Positions 42,259-53,636 of a DNA stretch of 64,000 nucleotides are shown in pieces; within the stretch, counting starts at the first letter, position 1, and every line of letters begins with the position of its first letter. The stretch spans positions 13,536,501-13,600,500 of the forward strand of contig CM055876.1 of assembly GCA_029582165.1 (NCBI GenBank). Reading direction: 5' to 3'. Source of the DNA: Portulaca oleracea. Lineage: Eukaryota > Streptophyta > Magnoliopsida > Caryophyllales > Portulacaceae. The position numbers and the translations under genes were made by a program. The notes beneath the pieces are model-generated. The model was not told where the DNA came from. It ran no database searches and worked only from the letters and a program-made list of their open reading frames with translations.

Positions 42259-43874
42259 TTAGCATGGCATGGGTTGAGCTTATGTTGCCCTTGTATGTAC
42301 TTCAACGCTTCATGATCGCTATGCAATATGAACTCGTGGCCAATAAGATAGTGTCTCCAATGTTCTAGGGCACGAATAATAGCATAGAATTCTTTGTCGT
42401 AGGTACTGTACTTCTTTCTTGCATCACTGAGTTTCTCACTGTAGTAGGCCAAAGGTCGGCCCTCCTGAGATAGTACAGCGCCAATCCCAACTCCAGAAGC
42501 ATCGCACTCAACTTCAAACTTCTTCTGAAAACTTGGTAGAGCAAGAACTGGGGCGGTGCAGAGTTGGTGCTTCACGTTCTCAAACGCCTGTTGAGCTGCT
42601 GGCGTCCATGAGAACTCTTTGGATTTCAATAGTTGAGTCATAGGAGCGAGAGTGGTGCTGAAATTCTTCACGAACCTCCTGTAGAAAGAGGCTAAGCCAT
42701 GGAAGCTCCTGATGTCGTGAATACTAGTCGGTGTAGGCCACTCTTTGATCGCTTTGACTTTCTCTTCATCAACCTGTATCCCATCATCGGAGAGTACATA
42801 GCCAAGAAAGACTAATTTGTTGGTGAAGAACTGACACTTGGCGAAATAGTTGTATAGCTGTTCGTGAGCTAGGATCTCCATTACTGATTGTAGATGGTAA
42901 ACATGATCATCCTCGCTCTTGCTATATACAAGTATGTCGTCAAAGTAGACAACAACACACTTGCCGATAAGGAGCTTCAAAACCTGGTTCATTAGTCTCA
43001 TAAAAGTAGAAGGAGCATTAGTTAGTCCAAAAGGCATGACTAACCATTCATAGAGACCTCCCTTAGTTTTGAAGGCAGTCTTCCATTCGTCCCCTTCTTG
43101 AATCCGGATCTGATAGTACCCGCTTCGCAGATCGATCTTTGAAAAGACTTGGGCTCCATAGAGCTCGTCAAGTAGATCTTCAAGTCTAGGTATAGGGAAC
43201 CTGTACTTGATAGTAATTTTGTTGATGGCTCTACAATCGATACACATGCGTTGACTACCATCTTTTTTTGGAACCAGTAATGCGGGGACGGCACATGGAC
43301 TGAGACTTTCCCTAATCATACCCTTGGCTAGGAGCTCATCAACCTGACGTCGGACCTCCTGAGTGTCAATAGGGTTCATGTGGTATGCCGTCTTGTTAGG
43401 TAAGACTGATCCGGGAATGAGATCAATATTATGCTGAATATCACGTTGGGGAGGCAAGCCTGGGGGCATCTCATCTGGAAACACATGAGAATATTTCTCC
43501 AAAAGAGGAGCGGCGAGAGGATGGGTGGTGTGATCAGGTTGATCGTCATCTTCAGGTTTCTCATGGTTAGGGTTTGTGTTTTGGTCTAGAAGAATGATCT
43601 CTTTATGCTCACTAAACTCATGATGTTCAGCGTTCATAAGGGTAACGAAGTTTTGATCATTCTCCTGGGGTAGGGATGGATTGGATATTTTGAGTGGAGC
43701 TAGGGTTATCTTTTTGTTGTTGAGCCTGAAAGTGTAACTATTGGCTCTTCCATTGTGCGTCACACTCCTGACAAATAACCAAGGTCGTCCAAGCAGAATA
43801 TGGCAAGCGTCCATAAGCAATACATCGCACCATAAAGAGTCTTGATAGGATTTTCCAATAGAAAAGCTTACCAA
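42201..43874 (-). pseudogene. Element C protease end, RT and RNase H (557 codons)
   Basis: In order: protease tail ([20 protein letters not shown]), acidic linker, RT with [30 protein letters not shown] (catalytic Asp present), [25 protein letters not shown], connection [13 protein letters not shown], and RNase [39 protein letters not shown] 1-bp shift near 42258 (HAKWWNLCK) separates it from the rest of RNase H. The three RT Asp are intact. Confidence 0.92.
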
Positions 43875-44138
43875 ACACTGTTGACTAACTCTTAATCCTT
43901 CACCTTGATTGAGCCATCGAATGGTGTAGGGTTTGGGATGTGGACTAGTCTCTAGCTAAAGTTTGTCCACCATAGTTGTAGAAGCTACACTGATGCAGCT
44001 TCCTCCGTCAACGATCAAGGAACAAACTTTCTCTTTGATTGTGCAGCGAGACTGAAAGATAGCTTCTCGCTGTTGTTGATCATCAGGAACAATCGAACTG
44101 TTGAGGATTCGCCTCATGATGAACAATTCGTGAGCCAT
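43875..44138 (-). pseudogene. Element C protease active-site piece
   Basis: MAHELFIMRRILNSSIVPDD, then QSRCTIKEKVCSLIVDGGSC, then STTMVDKL followed by a stop. It has the same DGGSC active-site form as family A, supporting a shared protease variant. Gag and the zinc knuckle are missing: the frame follows a short leader, so gag was deleted or this is a gag-less variant. Confidence 0.85.
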
Positions 44139-44376
44139 GGAGGAGTTTGGAACGTCCAGTTGACGTTGGGTAAGAAAGGGAATGTGTTTGGGCTATTTGT
44201 GGAGTTTAGGGTTGCAGGTTGGTACTGAAGGTTTGAAGGTTATGTGTTTGGATTGCAGGTAAGGCTTGTGGAATAGTAGGGTAAACTATTGGATTAGTAG
44301 GTTTGGGGATTAGATTGGGAAAGGTCATGTGTTTGGTTTGCACTCAAAATAACCTAGGGCTCTGATACCAAAATTA
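44139..44376 (-). other. Element C leader and primer binding site
   Basis: Primer site 44358-44370 (minus TGGTATCAGAGCC), complementary to initiator tRNA-Met over 13 bases, six bases from the LTR end. The remaining ~220 bp is a T/G-rich (plus strand) leader with no gag. Confidence 0.88.
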
Positions 44377-45694
44377 TGATGTATAATGGGATCAAGAGTA
44401 TAGTTTATCAATTACACATCATAGGGGAGACATGCAAACGATCTAAGAGTGGGATACCGCACGTAAATTTGAGGCTAGGGTTCGGGTGGTTCACGTGAGG
44501 ATGAGGGAGAAGTGGGAAGGAATTTTGTCGTGAGGGCTTTTGTGGTTTCAAGATTCAAGAGGGGATGAATCTTGAATGGGAAGCGAGAGGGATGAACAAT
44601 TCTTGGATGGTGAAAGGGAGAGGGTTGACGTGAAAGAGAGGGAGAGAGAGAGGGGAGTAGCGTGAGATTTGAAGAGAAAGTGAAGGTTGAGAGGTTGTTG
44701 GAGGAGAGAGAAAGTTGTTATGAGTTTGTTATGGAGAGAGAGAGAGAGTTGGTTGAGCTATTTTGTAAGGAGGGATGAGGGTGGACGAATTGAGGGAGTA
44801 TGGAGGGTGAGGGTGGCGTTGGAATGGGATGAGATTGGGGTAGAGATTATCTTATATTGGATAGAAGATAATGGGGATAGAACCAGGCTTCCTACTTGAA
44901 TCCACAAGAAGGACAACCTAGGGTTTCTTGATCAAGACCGCAACCTAGGATCAAGTTCTTCCTAAACCACTTGGGTACCAAACCAAGATACAATAGAAGA
45001 GGGGTTGAGGGTTTATCCAAACACTCGAGGGAAAGCTAAAAGCTTAAAGGGTTTCATATTTCTCAAATCTGTCCTTCTAAAGATTGCAAGCCTAGGCTAT
45101 TTATACTAGACTTGAACCCAGGGCTTCTAGTAAACCCTAGCTTGGCGTGCAAGCCAAGAATTCTAGTAGTACACGCCTAACTACTCCAACTTCCTCTTGG
45201 ATTATGACTCCTTATCCAAAGGGGAGTTGGTTACAACAACCTTATCCTAGTTTGATTTGGCTTTCCTAATCCAAGATGGATTAGTTACAAAATAAGCCAT
45301 CTTAATCTTGGATTACATAACTTGATGCCTACTCCTACTCCTACAACACGCCTACTTACTCTACTAGAACATTCTAGAACAATTTAGAATGATCTAGATT
45401 TATCTAATTCCTAATTAAATAAAACACACCAAAAATAATAAAAGCTATAAAATATAAGTACATCCAAAAAGATCAAATGTGATGAAATTGGGCGTCTTGG
45501 ACGTGACTTTGGGGCCTTTCTTGGGCTTGTTTGGCGTGACATTGTAGACCCTAGGATGTTTGGACATCCTCTTGCCATAAGAAAGCACATAATATGTATG
45601 GGCCTATGGGCCTCTATGCTCATACTTTCCTCCAAGATGCGATCTACATCCTTATAGGTGAGTTGGGCCTCCTTTGTTGGGCTTGATGTGGTCA
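44377..45694 (-). repeat. Element C 5' LTR (1318 bp)
   Basis: Matches 34178-35453 with scattered substitutions. It has an extra ~50 bp (about 45610-45660) near U3. Its outer end reads TGACCACATCAAGCC on the minus strand, shorter than the TGATGGATTTCAGCC start of the other LTR. TATA at 45097-45105 (plus CTATTTATA) and the heat-shock element at 45367-45379 are conserved. Confidence 0.9.
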
Positions 45695-45699
45695 CTTGG

Positions 45700-46327
45700 A
45701 ACTCATGAATGTCATAATGTTAGTCTCCTTCTTTTGTTGTTGTTGGGGACGTATGATCGATGATGGTGAGAGAGGAGCCAAGGTGATCTTCTTTTTATTG
45801 AGAACAAACGTGTAGGTGTTCATTCTCCCATCATGCGTGACATGCCTATCAAAAATCCAAGGTCTCCCAAGAAAAATATGACAAGCATCCATTGGAATTA
45901 CATCACACCAAATAGAATCTTTGTAGTTTTTACCAATGGAAAGACTTACTAGCACACGGTGAACCACACGAATTCCCTTCCCATGACTTAGCCATTGAAG
46001 CCTGTAAGGGGAGGGGTTTGGACTTACCTCCAATTGTAGCTTATTCACCATGGTTGTTGAAGCGGCGTTTGTGCAACTTCCTCCATCAATGATTAGAGAA
46101 CACACCTTGCCTTGAATGGTACACCTTGTATGAAAGATGTTCTCCCTTTGTTCTTGCTCGTTTGGAACACAAGCTACACTTAAGGCCCTTCTTACTACTA
46201 GCATTTCACCTTCATCCGCCTCCTCTACTTTTTCCTTATTCACGTCAATAGTGCCATTTACCTCTTCTTCATTCTCACTTTCATGATACTCCGGCTCAAC
46301 ATACAAAGCACTTTGATATTCCACCAA
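45700..46327 (-). pseudogene. A-2 protease region
   Basis: Encodes MVEYQSALYVEPEYHESENE, an acidic linker, RRALSVACVPNEQEQRENIF, LIIDGGSCTNAASTTMVNKL and CHIFLGRPWIFDRHVTHDGR. Near 45705 a 16-bp deletion between two ATGA repeats (loss within the KAENHEF segment) shifts the frame at MTFM. It continues across the element C insertion into 34177. Confidence 0.88.
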
Positions 46328-46433
46328 AGATACAACTCTTTTGTTAGGACACTCCGAGGCATAATGTCCTAAGCCTTGACAACGAAAACACCTTCTTGGG
46401 GCTAAGGGTTTTGGCTCTTAGACGTGGGGTTTG
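46328..46433 (-). pseudogene. A-2 gag zinc knuckle remnant
   Basis: CFRCQGLGHYASECPNKRVV with an intact CCHC motif, preceded by a stop (PHV-stop-EPKPLAP, TAA in a CAA-like context). The rest of gag is missing: at 46433 it is fused to the exact 3' end of a minus-strand LTR. Confidence 0.87.
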
Positions 46434-47001
46434 GTGATGTATAATGGAATCAAAGAGATCTCATTACACAACATTCTACAGGATCTTTAAACTTGGGGTT
46501 GGATAGATTGATTCTTGATCACAAGAATGAATGAATAATAATGGAATTAACGTGTATATGGATGAATGAACGAATGGGATGGATGAATGAACGAATGAGA
46601 TGGATGAATGGAATGTAAGTTTCTTGGATGTTTAAGATGGGATTTAAATGAAATTGTACTTGAAGCAATGTAGAAACAAAAACAAGATCAAATGACTCAA
46701 GAATGAAACTCACGAATGAAATGAATGATAATGGCTTTGGATTCTTCAATGGAGATATAGGCACACCACTCCAATGTTTCCTCCAATTCTACCTTTCACC
46801 ATCTAAGGATGCCAACCTTAGAATAGAAGTAGAGATGGCGTATCCCTCCCTCAAGAGAACTACAATTCTAGTTTTGAAACTAGAGAGAAAAACATCATAT
46901 GTGTTTTGATTTGTATTCTTTGTATATGATTGAATGAATGATTACAAGGTCCTCCCAAGGGCTCTCTTTGTAGTAGAACAGGACCCCCTAGGCGTGCCTA
47001 A
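46434..47001 (-). repeat. Family A-like LTR, 3' portion
   Basis: Minus-strand LTR from the TACATCA end (46434) through a (TTCA)n-like zone to the position just before the TATA/U3, then cut at 47001 where a plus-strand LTR begins. It is diverged from other family A LTRs, so probably another subfamily. Its exact terminus against gag DNA suggests it was an insertion whose other half was lost. Confidence 0.82.
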
Positions 47002-47856
47002 TGATGTAGATTTGGTCCCAAATATACATCATGGGAGCCAAATGCTTGATTTCATACAAAAGGAGCTTCAATCACTCATGCTTATCACACGTCCAAATAG
47101 CTTCATCAAGGGTGGTTCGGTAATTTACTCTATAACTCAAGATCCGTGAAGATGTTGTGAAAGTCATCCTAGTACCAAATGATCTACATCAAGGGAGCTT
47201 CACAATGGCTTTTGAATCTTGGAATTTGGACAAGGAATGAGCAAGTTATCATAGTTTTAATCTAGCTTATGTACATTTGTATCTTTATGATGTCATACTT
47301 GTTTAGGATGATGTAAGCTAGATGCTCTCTATTTTCTTGATTGTACACGCCTAAGGGGGCCTTCAATTAGTATAAATAGACCCCTTAGGGTGCTTTGTAA
47401 ATCATTCATTCAATAATACTAATACAAATCAAATTCAACATGATGTTGTTTTCTCTCTAGCCTAGGGTTGGCGTCCTTGGTGGTGATAGGTAGAATTGAA
47501 GAGTTCTTGAAGGTAGTGTGCCTATATCCTTGAAGATTCTTCACGCCATTATCAAAAGTTTCGTTCATTCAATCATATTCATCATTCGTTCATCATTCCA
47601 TTTGTGAGGTTCTATTCTTGTTTCATTGATCTTGTTTTGTTTCAATCTCAAGATTCATTTGAATATCATTCAATCATTCAAGAAACTTACATTCCATCCA
47701 TTCCCACATTCATTTCATTGATTTCGTTCGTCCATTTCATTCATTTCATTCGTCCAAACCATTCATTCATTCATTCTTTCATTCAAACTTAAAGAACCAC
47801 GTAAAAGATCCTAGACTTTAGTATAATTTGATCATCCTTGGTCTCATTATACATCA
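47002..47856 (+). repeat. Family A 5' LTR of A+2 (855 bp)
   Basis: TGATGTAGATTTGG to CTCATTATACATCA. TATA box TATAAATAG at 47371-47379, flanked by the perfect inverted repeat CCTAAGGGG (47350-47358) and CCCCTTAGG (47381-47389). The start of the LTR reads as an open frame continuing the integrase tail (NDVDLVPNIHHGSQM to 47149), as in 3' LTRs. Confidence 0.92.
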
Positions 47857-48089
47857 AAATTGGTATCAGAGCCTAGGATATTGAATCTTGTGGTTCTTTA
47901 TATCATCTTTTACAATCTTTCCATCATAAATCCTTTTCCCCATCATCTCCATTACTCGTCCCCCATATAAACTCCACAAAGAACCCCCCTAAACCCAAAC
48001 ACAATCTAGCCTAAACACATCCAAACTCTCGTCCCTACCCCTTAACCCAAACCATAAGTTTCTTTTTGATCTTTTTGAAACAAGATTGA
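47857..48089 (+). other. A+2 primer binding site and leader
   Basis: TGGTATCAGAGCC at 47861-47873 pairs perfectly with initiator tRNA-Met over 13 bases, four bases after the LTR. It is the best primer site of family A in the window. Confidence 0.9.
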
Positions 48090-49080
48090 TGGCTAGTAAC
48101 GGATCCACCCACGACTTCCCAAGAAGATGTAGAATTCATGAAACAAAAGATCGTTCACCTCACCGATCAATTGAAGAAGTCTATGCATCTTCAACATTGA
48201 GAGATGCGTGATGATTCCTTTGTTAAGAAACCTCAAGAAGATGAGGAGAATGCTGAAAGTGAACGAAGTGTACGTCCAAGGAGGGAGGAACGTTTTGGCT
48301 TCAAAGTGGAAATCCCCGAATTTGATGGTAATCTTGATCCCGAAAACTTCTTAGATTGGATGCAAACTGTTGAACGTGTTTTTGATCTTAAAGAAGTTCA
48401 TGATGAGAAGAAAGTGAAGTATGTGGCTCTTAAGTTGCGAAAACATGCGTCCATTTGGTGGACTAATTTGCAAAAGAAGAGGCAAACTAAAGGGAAGGAC
48501 AAGATCAAAACGTGGATTAAGATGAAGAAAAAGTTACAAGAAAAGTTCCTACCACCAAGTTATCTCCAAGATAACTACTACAAATTGCAACGTTTGGTAC
48601 AAGGAAGCAAAAGTGTTGAAAAGTACACGAAGGAATTTTAACATCTTCTTTGGCGTTGTGATCTCCAAGAAGATGAACCTCAAACTTTGGTACGTTACTT
48701 ATATGGTCTTAATGATTGGATTCGTAATATTGTTGAGTTAAATTCTTACCAATCTTTGGATGAGTTGAGTTCTTTGGCCTTAAAAGTAGAAAGGCAAAGA
48801 AAAGAAAGAGGAAAAGAGACCATGACAAAGTACCAAACATCCTACAAACCCCCACAAAACACACGTTCCTACATTCCACAACAAACACCCACATTCCCCA
48901 CAAAACAACCAAACACAAAAGCACCACAAAATCAACCCCCATCCATCCCCAAACCCCACGTCCAAGACCCAAAACCCTTAGCACCAAGGAGGTGTTTTCG
49001 TTGTCAAGGCTTAGGACATTATGCCTCGGAGTGTCCTAAAAAAAGAGTTGTATCTTTGGTGGAATATCAAAGTGCTTTGT
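48090..49080 (+). pseudogene. A+2 gag
   Basis: Starts MASNGS but is out of frame after a small loss near 48100. In the main frame there is a TGA at 48198-48200 and a TAA at 48639-48641. Between them lie FKVEIPEFDGNLDPENFLDW, IWWTNLQKKRQTKGKDKI and QDNYYKLQRLVQGS. After 48641 come LNDWIRNIVELNSYQSLDEL, a Pro-rich linker and an intact knuckle CFRCQGLGHYASEC (about 48994-49035). All lesions are point-like, so the copy is relatively young. Confidence 0.9.
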
Positions 49081-49946
49081 ATGTTGAGCCGGAGTATCAT
49101 GAAAGTGAGAATGAAGAAGAGGAAAATTGCACTATTGACGTGAATGAGGAAGAAGTAGAGGAGGCGGATGAAGGTGAAATGCTAGTAGTAAGAAGGGCCT
49201 TAAGTGTTGCTTGTATTCCAAACGAGCAAGAACAAAGGGAGAACATCTTTCATACAAGGTTTACCATTCAAGGAAAGGTGTGTTCTCTAATCATTGATGG
49301 AGGAAGTTGCACAAACTCCGCTTCAACAACCATGGTGAATAAGCTACAATTGGAGGTTAGTCTACACCCATCCCCCTACACAATTCAATGGCTAAGTCAT
49401 GGGAAGGGAATTCGTGTGGTTCACCGTGTGCTAGTAAGTCTTTCCATTGGTAAAAACTACAAAGATTCTATTTGGTGTGATGTAATTCCAATGGATTCTT
49501 GCCATATTTTGCTTGGGAGACCTTAGCTTTTTGATAGGCATGTCACGCATGATTGGAGAATGAACACCTACACGTTTGTTCTCAATAAAAAGCAGATCAC
49601 CTTGGCTCCTCTCTCACCATCATCGATCATACGTCCCCAACAACAACAGCAAAAGGAGGAGACTAACATTGTGACATTTATGAAGGCCGAAAACCATGAG
49701 TTCCAAGAGCATAAAGATCTTATTCTAGCTAACTTGGAGGAAGAGGAAGCATCTCCAACACATGAGCATGCACGCCTTATACCTCTTTTGGAATGTTTCA
49801 AACATTTGTTCCCAAAAGAGATGCCGAATGGATTGCCTCCAAGAAGAGATATTGAGCACATAATTGATCTTGGTCTGGGTTCTGTGCTCCCCAACAAACC
49901 GGCCTACCGAATGAATCCAAAGGATGCTTAAGAAGTTCAAAGGCAA
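49081..49946 (+). pseudogene. A+2 protease and RT N-terminal region
   Basis: Same frame as gag: [44 protein letters not shown] then TAG 49524-49526 and LFDRHVTHDWRMNTYTFVLN. It continues with HEFQEHKDLILANLEEEEAS, FPKEMPNGLPPRRDIEHI, PNKPAYRMNPKDA and TAA 49929-49931. Protease and RT are fused in one frame, as in other Ty3/gypsy polyproteins. Confidence 0.9.
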
Positions 49947-50420
49947 GTGGATGATCTTTTATCCAAAGGCTTGGTATGTGAAAGTTTGAGTCCATGTGCC
50001 GTTCCCGTTTTACTTGTACCAAAGAAAGATGGATCTCAAAGAATGTGTATGGATTGCCGAGCTATAAACAAGATCACAATCAAATATAGATTCCCAATTC
50101 CACGCCTTGAGGATCTATTTGATGAGTTACATGGGAGTGTTGTGTTCTCCAAAGTTGATTTGAGAAGTGGATATCATCAAATAAGGATACATGAAGGAGA
50201 TGAGTGGAAAACGGAATTCAAAAGGAAAGAAGGGCTATATGAATGGCTTGTGATGCCATTTGGTCTTACAAATGCACTATCTACTTTCATGCGTTTAATG
50301 AATCATGTACATCTTGGAGAAGGAGCAACTCTACGCCAACATGGAGAAGTGCCACTTTTTCTCATCCAAGATCATGTTCCTTGGATATGTTCTCTCAAAA
50401 GATGGCATTCAAGTTGATAA
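49947..50420 (+). pseudogene. A+2 RT with YFDD deleted
   Basis: [53 protein letters not shown], then at 50303-50309 (TCATGTA) the sequence jumps to the segment coding [17 protein letters not shown]. About 100 bp between two TCATGTA-type repeats, including the YFDD active site, is gone and the frame shifts. The result is a dead polymerase. Confidence 0.9.
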
Positions 50421-51177
50421 GGAGAAGGTGAAAGCTATTCAAGAATGGCCTACACCTACATCTATTCATGAGGTACGAAGTTTTCATGGTTTAGCTTCGT
50501 TTTATAGAATATTTATAAGTAATTTTAGCTCCATTCTTGCACCTATGACCGAGTTGTTGAAAAAGAAGGAGTTTTCATGGAGTAAAGGTGCTAATGAAGC
50601 TTTCGAGTTGATTAATGAGAAATTGTGTCTTGCACCTATTCTTGCATTACCTTGTTTTGATAAAGTGTTTGAAGTTGAAGTTGATGCAAGTGGAGTTGGA
50701 ATTGGAGTCGTATTATCTCAAGAGAGCCGACCTCTTGCATTCTTTAGTCAGAAGTTGAATGAAGCCAACAGGAAGTATAGTACATATGATAAAGAGTTCT
50801 ATGCAATTATAAGAGCTCTTGAACATTGGCGACACTATCTTCTAAGTGGTGAGTTTATTCTACATAGTGATCATGAAGCTCTTAAGTTCATTCAAGGGCA
50901 ACATAAGTTGAATCCAAGACACGCCAAATGGGTTGAGTACATGCAAGCGTTCCATTTTGTGATAAAACATAAGGCGGGTCATCTTAACAAAGGAGTGGAT
51001 GCTTTGTCAAGAAGGTACTTACTCACTCATATTCTTGATTCAAGAGTCCTTGGTTTTGAACATATTAAAGAGTTATATGAGAATAATGAAGATTTCAAGG
51101 AGGTTTATGAGCTTTGCAAGAAGCATCCCCACCAACTCTTTCATATTGAGCATGGATTTCTTTTTAAGGGAAATTAA
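50421..51177 (+). pseudogene. A+2 RNase H
   Basis: After the RT deletion the frame 50305-51177 reads [75 protein letters not shown] and GVDALSRR (A to V), through the linker to a TAA at 51175-51177. RNase H acidic residues are all present. Confidence 0.9.
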
Positions 51178-52285
51178 CTTTGTATTCCAAAGAGTAGCAT
51201 TCGAGAATTATTGATCATGAAGGTCCATGGAGGATCATTGGCGAGTCATTTTGGTATTGAAAAGACATATCTTATGATGAAAGAACATTATTTTTGGCCC
51301 AACATGATCAAAGACGTTAAGCATATGGTAAAGAGGTGTAATACTTGCAATATTTCGAAGGCTCATGCTTTACCACAAGGCTTGTATACTCCTTTGCCAA
51401 TTCCACATAGTCCATGGGAAGATGTGAGTTTAGACTTCGTTGTTGGTCTACCAAGAACTCAAAGAGGCAAGGATTCTATTATGGTGGTCGTTGATAGGTT
51501 TTCAAAGATGGCTCATTTCATTCCATGCCATACTACGTATGATGCTACCAAAGTTGCAAATCTGTATTTTGAAGAAGTGGTGAAGTTACATGGTATCCCC
51601 AAGACCATGGTAAGTGATAGAGATTCAAAGTTCCTTACTCATTTTTGGCTAACATTGTGGAAGAAGTTTGGTACAAAGTTAAAGTTTAGCACCGCATGTC
51701 ATCCACAAACGGATGGACAAACCGAAGTAACCAATCGTACTTTGGGAGCTCTACTTCGAATCTTGGTGAGCAAAGACAAGAAAGGGTGGGATACTCTTTT
51801 ATGTCACGCTGAATTTGCTTTCAATAGAAGTCCAAGTAAAGCCACGGGGTTGTCACCTTTTCAAGTGGTTTATGGAAGGAACCCTCTCCAACCTTTGGAT
51901 CTTACACCTATTTCTACTTCAACAAAGTTTAGTTTTGAAGCTAACAAAAGAGTGGAAGAGATTAAGAAGCTACATGAAGAAGTTCGTGAGAAAATTTTGA
52001 AGTATACGCAAGATGTAGCTAGTAGAGTGAATAAAACAAGAAAGAAGGTTGTGTTTGAACCAGGAGATCTTGTTTGGATTCACTTGAAGAAAGAAACATT
52101 TCCTTCTAAGAGGAAAGGTAAGCTTGCACCGAGGGGAGATGGTCCTTATGAAGTTTTGGAAAAGATTGGTGACGATGCTTATAAGTTACAACTTGGTGAA
52201 GACTATGAAGGGAGTTGTACTTTCAACGTGAGTGATCTTAAGCCCTACTATGGAGATAGAGAAGGACAAACTCTTCTCCAAACTT
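51178..52285 (+). pseudogene. A+2 integrase
   Basis: Open frame 51211-52287: HFGIEKTYLMMKEHYFWPN and CNTC (zinc motif), [33 protein letters not shown] and [15 protein letters not shown] (Asp-Asp-Glu complete), SPFQVVYGRNPLQPLDL, GDLVWIHLKKETFPSKRKG, FNVSDLKPYYGDREG. This is the most intact integrase in the window; only the last residues, the polypurine tract and the LTR start are missing, replaced at 52286 by LTR 3' sequence. Confidence 0.92.
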
Positions 52286-52329
52286 AAAGAACCACGTAAA
52301 AGATCCTAGACTTTTGTATATGATAATCC
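52286..52329 (+). repeat. A+2 3' LTR remnant
   Basis: About 44 bp matching the LTR stretch just before its 3' end (CTTAAAGAACCACGTAAAAG). It is joined to the integrase end without polypurine tract, and on the right to an inverted LTR at TCCTTGG/TTTGGACG. Confidence 0.8.
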
Positions 52330-53135
52330 TTGGTTTGGACGAATGAAATGAATGAAATGGACGAACGAAATCAATGAAATGAATGTGGGAATGGATGGAA
52401 TGTAAGTTTCTTGAATGATTGAATGATATTCAAATGAATCTTGAGATTGAAACAAAACAAGATCAATGAAACAAGAATAGAACCTCACAAATGGAATGAT
52501 GAACGAATGATGTACTTGATTGAATGAACGAAACTTTTATAATAGCGTGAAGAATCTTCAAGGATATAGGCACACCACCTTCAAGAACTCTTCAATTCTA
52601 CCTATCACCACCAAGGACGCCAACCCTAGGCTAGAAGTAGACGAATCTCCCTCAAGAGAAACAAAACTAGCACAAAAGCTAGAGAGAAAACAACATCATG
52701 TTGAATTTGATTTGTATTTGTATTATTAAATGAATGATTTACAAAGCACCCTAAGGGGTCTATTCATACTAATTGAAGGCCCCCTTAGGCGTGTACAATC
52801 AAGAAAATAGAGAGCATCTAGCTTACATCATCCTAAACAAGTATGACATCATAAAGATACAAATGAACATAAGCTAGATTAAAACTATGATAACTTGCTC
52901 ATTCCTTGTCCAAATTCCAAGATTCAAAAGCCATTGTGAAGCTCCCTTGATGTAGGTCATATGATACTGGATGACTTTCACAACATCTTCACGGATCTTG
53001 AGTTATAGAGTAAATTACCGAACCACCTTGATGATGCTATTTGGACGTGTGATAAGCATGAGTGATTGAAGCGCCTTTTGTATGAAATCAAGCATTTGGC
53101 TCCCATGATGTATATTTGGGACCAAATCTACATCA
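52330..53135 (-). repeat. Family A LTR (minus), truncated at its 3' end
   Basis: Minus-strand LTR from TGATGTAGATTTGG (53135), preceded by polypurine tract AGGGGGGAA, down to the (TTCA)n-like zone at 52330. The TATA site is mutated (plus TATTCATAC, about 52763) but the flanking inverted repeat CCTAAGGGG/CCCCTTAGG is kept. Confidence 0.9.
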
Positions 53136-53636
53136 TTCCCCCCTAGTTGAAAAGAGTTTGTCCTCAAACTAGGAAGTTCTTCTCTATCTCCATAGTAGGG
53201 CTTAAGATCACTCACGTTTAAAGTACAACTCCCTTCATAGTCTTCACCAAGTTGTAACTTATAAGCATTGTCACCAATCTTTTCCAAAACTTCATAAGGA
53301 CCATCTCCCCTCAGTGCAAGCTTACCTTTCCTCTTAGAAGAAGATCTTTCTTTCTTCAAGTGAATCCAAACAAGATCTCCTGGTTCAAACACAACTTTCT
53401 TTCTTGTTTTATTCACTCTACTAGATACATCTTGCGTATACTTCAAGATTTTCTCACGAACTTCTTCATGTAGCTTCTTAATATCTTGCACTCTTTTGTT
53501 AGCTTCAAAACTAAACATTGTTGATAGTAGAAATAGGTGTAAGATCCATAGGTTGGAGAGGGTTCCTTCCATAAACCACTTGAAAAGGTGACAACCCCGT
53601 GGCTTTACTTGGACTTCTATTGAAAGAAAATTCAGC
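53136..53636 (-). pseudogene. Family A integrase C-terminus
   Basis: Encodes SSRVNKTRKKVVFEPGDLVW, KERSSSKRKGKLALRGDGPY and LNVSDLKPYYGDREELPSLR, and reads through the polypurine tract into the LTR to 53015. A frameshift near 53523 (LLSTMFSFEA) breaks it. Homology ends at 53636 (ATTCAGC/CTATATGG), the outer limit of the family A block. Confidence 0.87.

Larger units (their letters stand above)
34178..45694 (-). mobile_element. Element C: Ty3/gypsy (family A-related), TSD CTTGG
   Basis: Minus-strand element with LTRs 34178-35453 and 44377-45694, flanked by CTTGG at 34173-34177 and 45695-45699. Internal order on the minus strand: primer site, leader, protease piece (no gag), RT, RNase H, integrase, polypurine tract. 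RT/IN sequences are alignable with but clearly distinct from family A, and the LTR is longer (about 1.3 kb) and unrelated over most of its length apart from the ends. Its integrase is split by a CACTA transposon. Confidence 0.93.

Noticed and set aside
46934..47149. Small independent gene at the start of the A+2 LTR
   Set aside because: The frame is the LTR-encoded tail of pol; its ATG lies in the adjoining minus-strand LTR piece.
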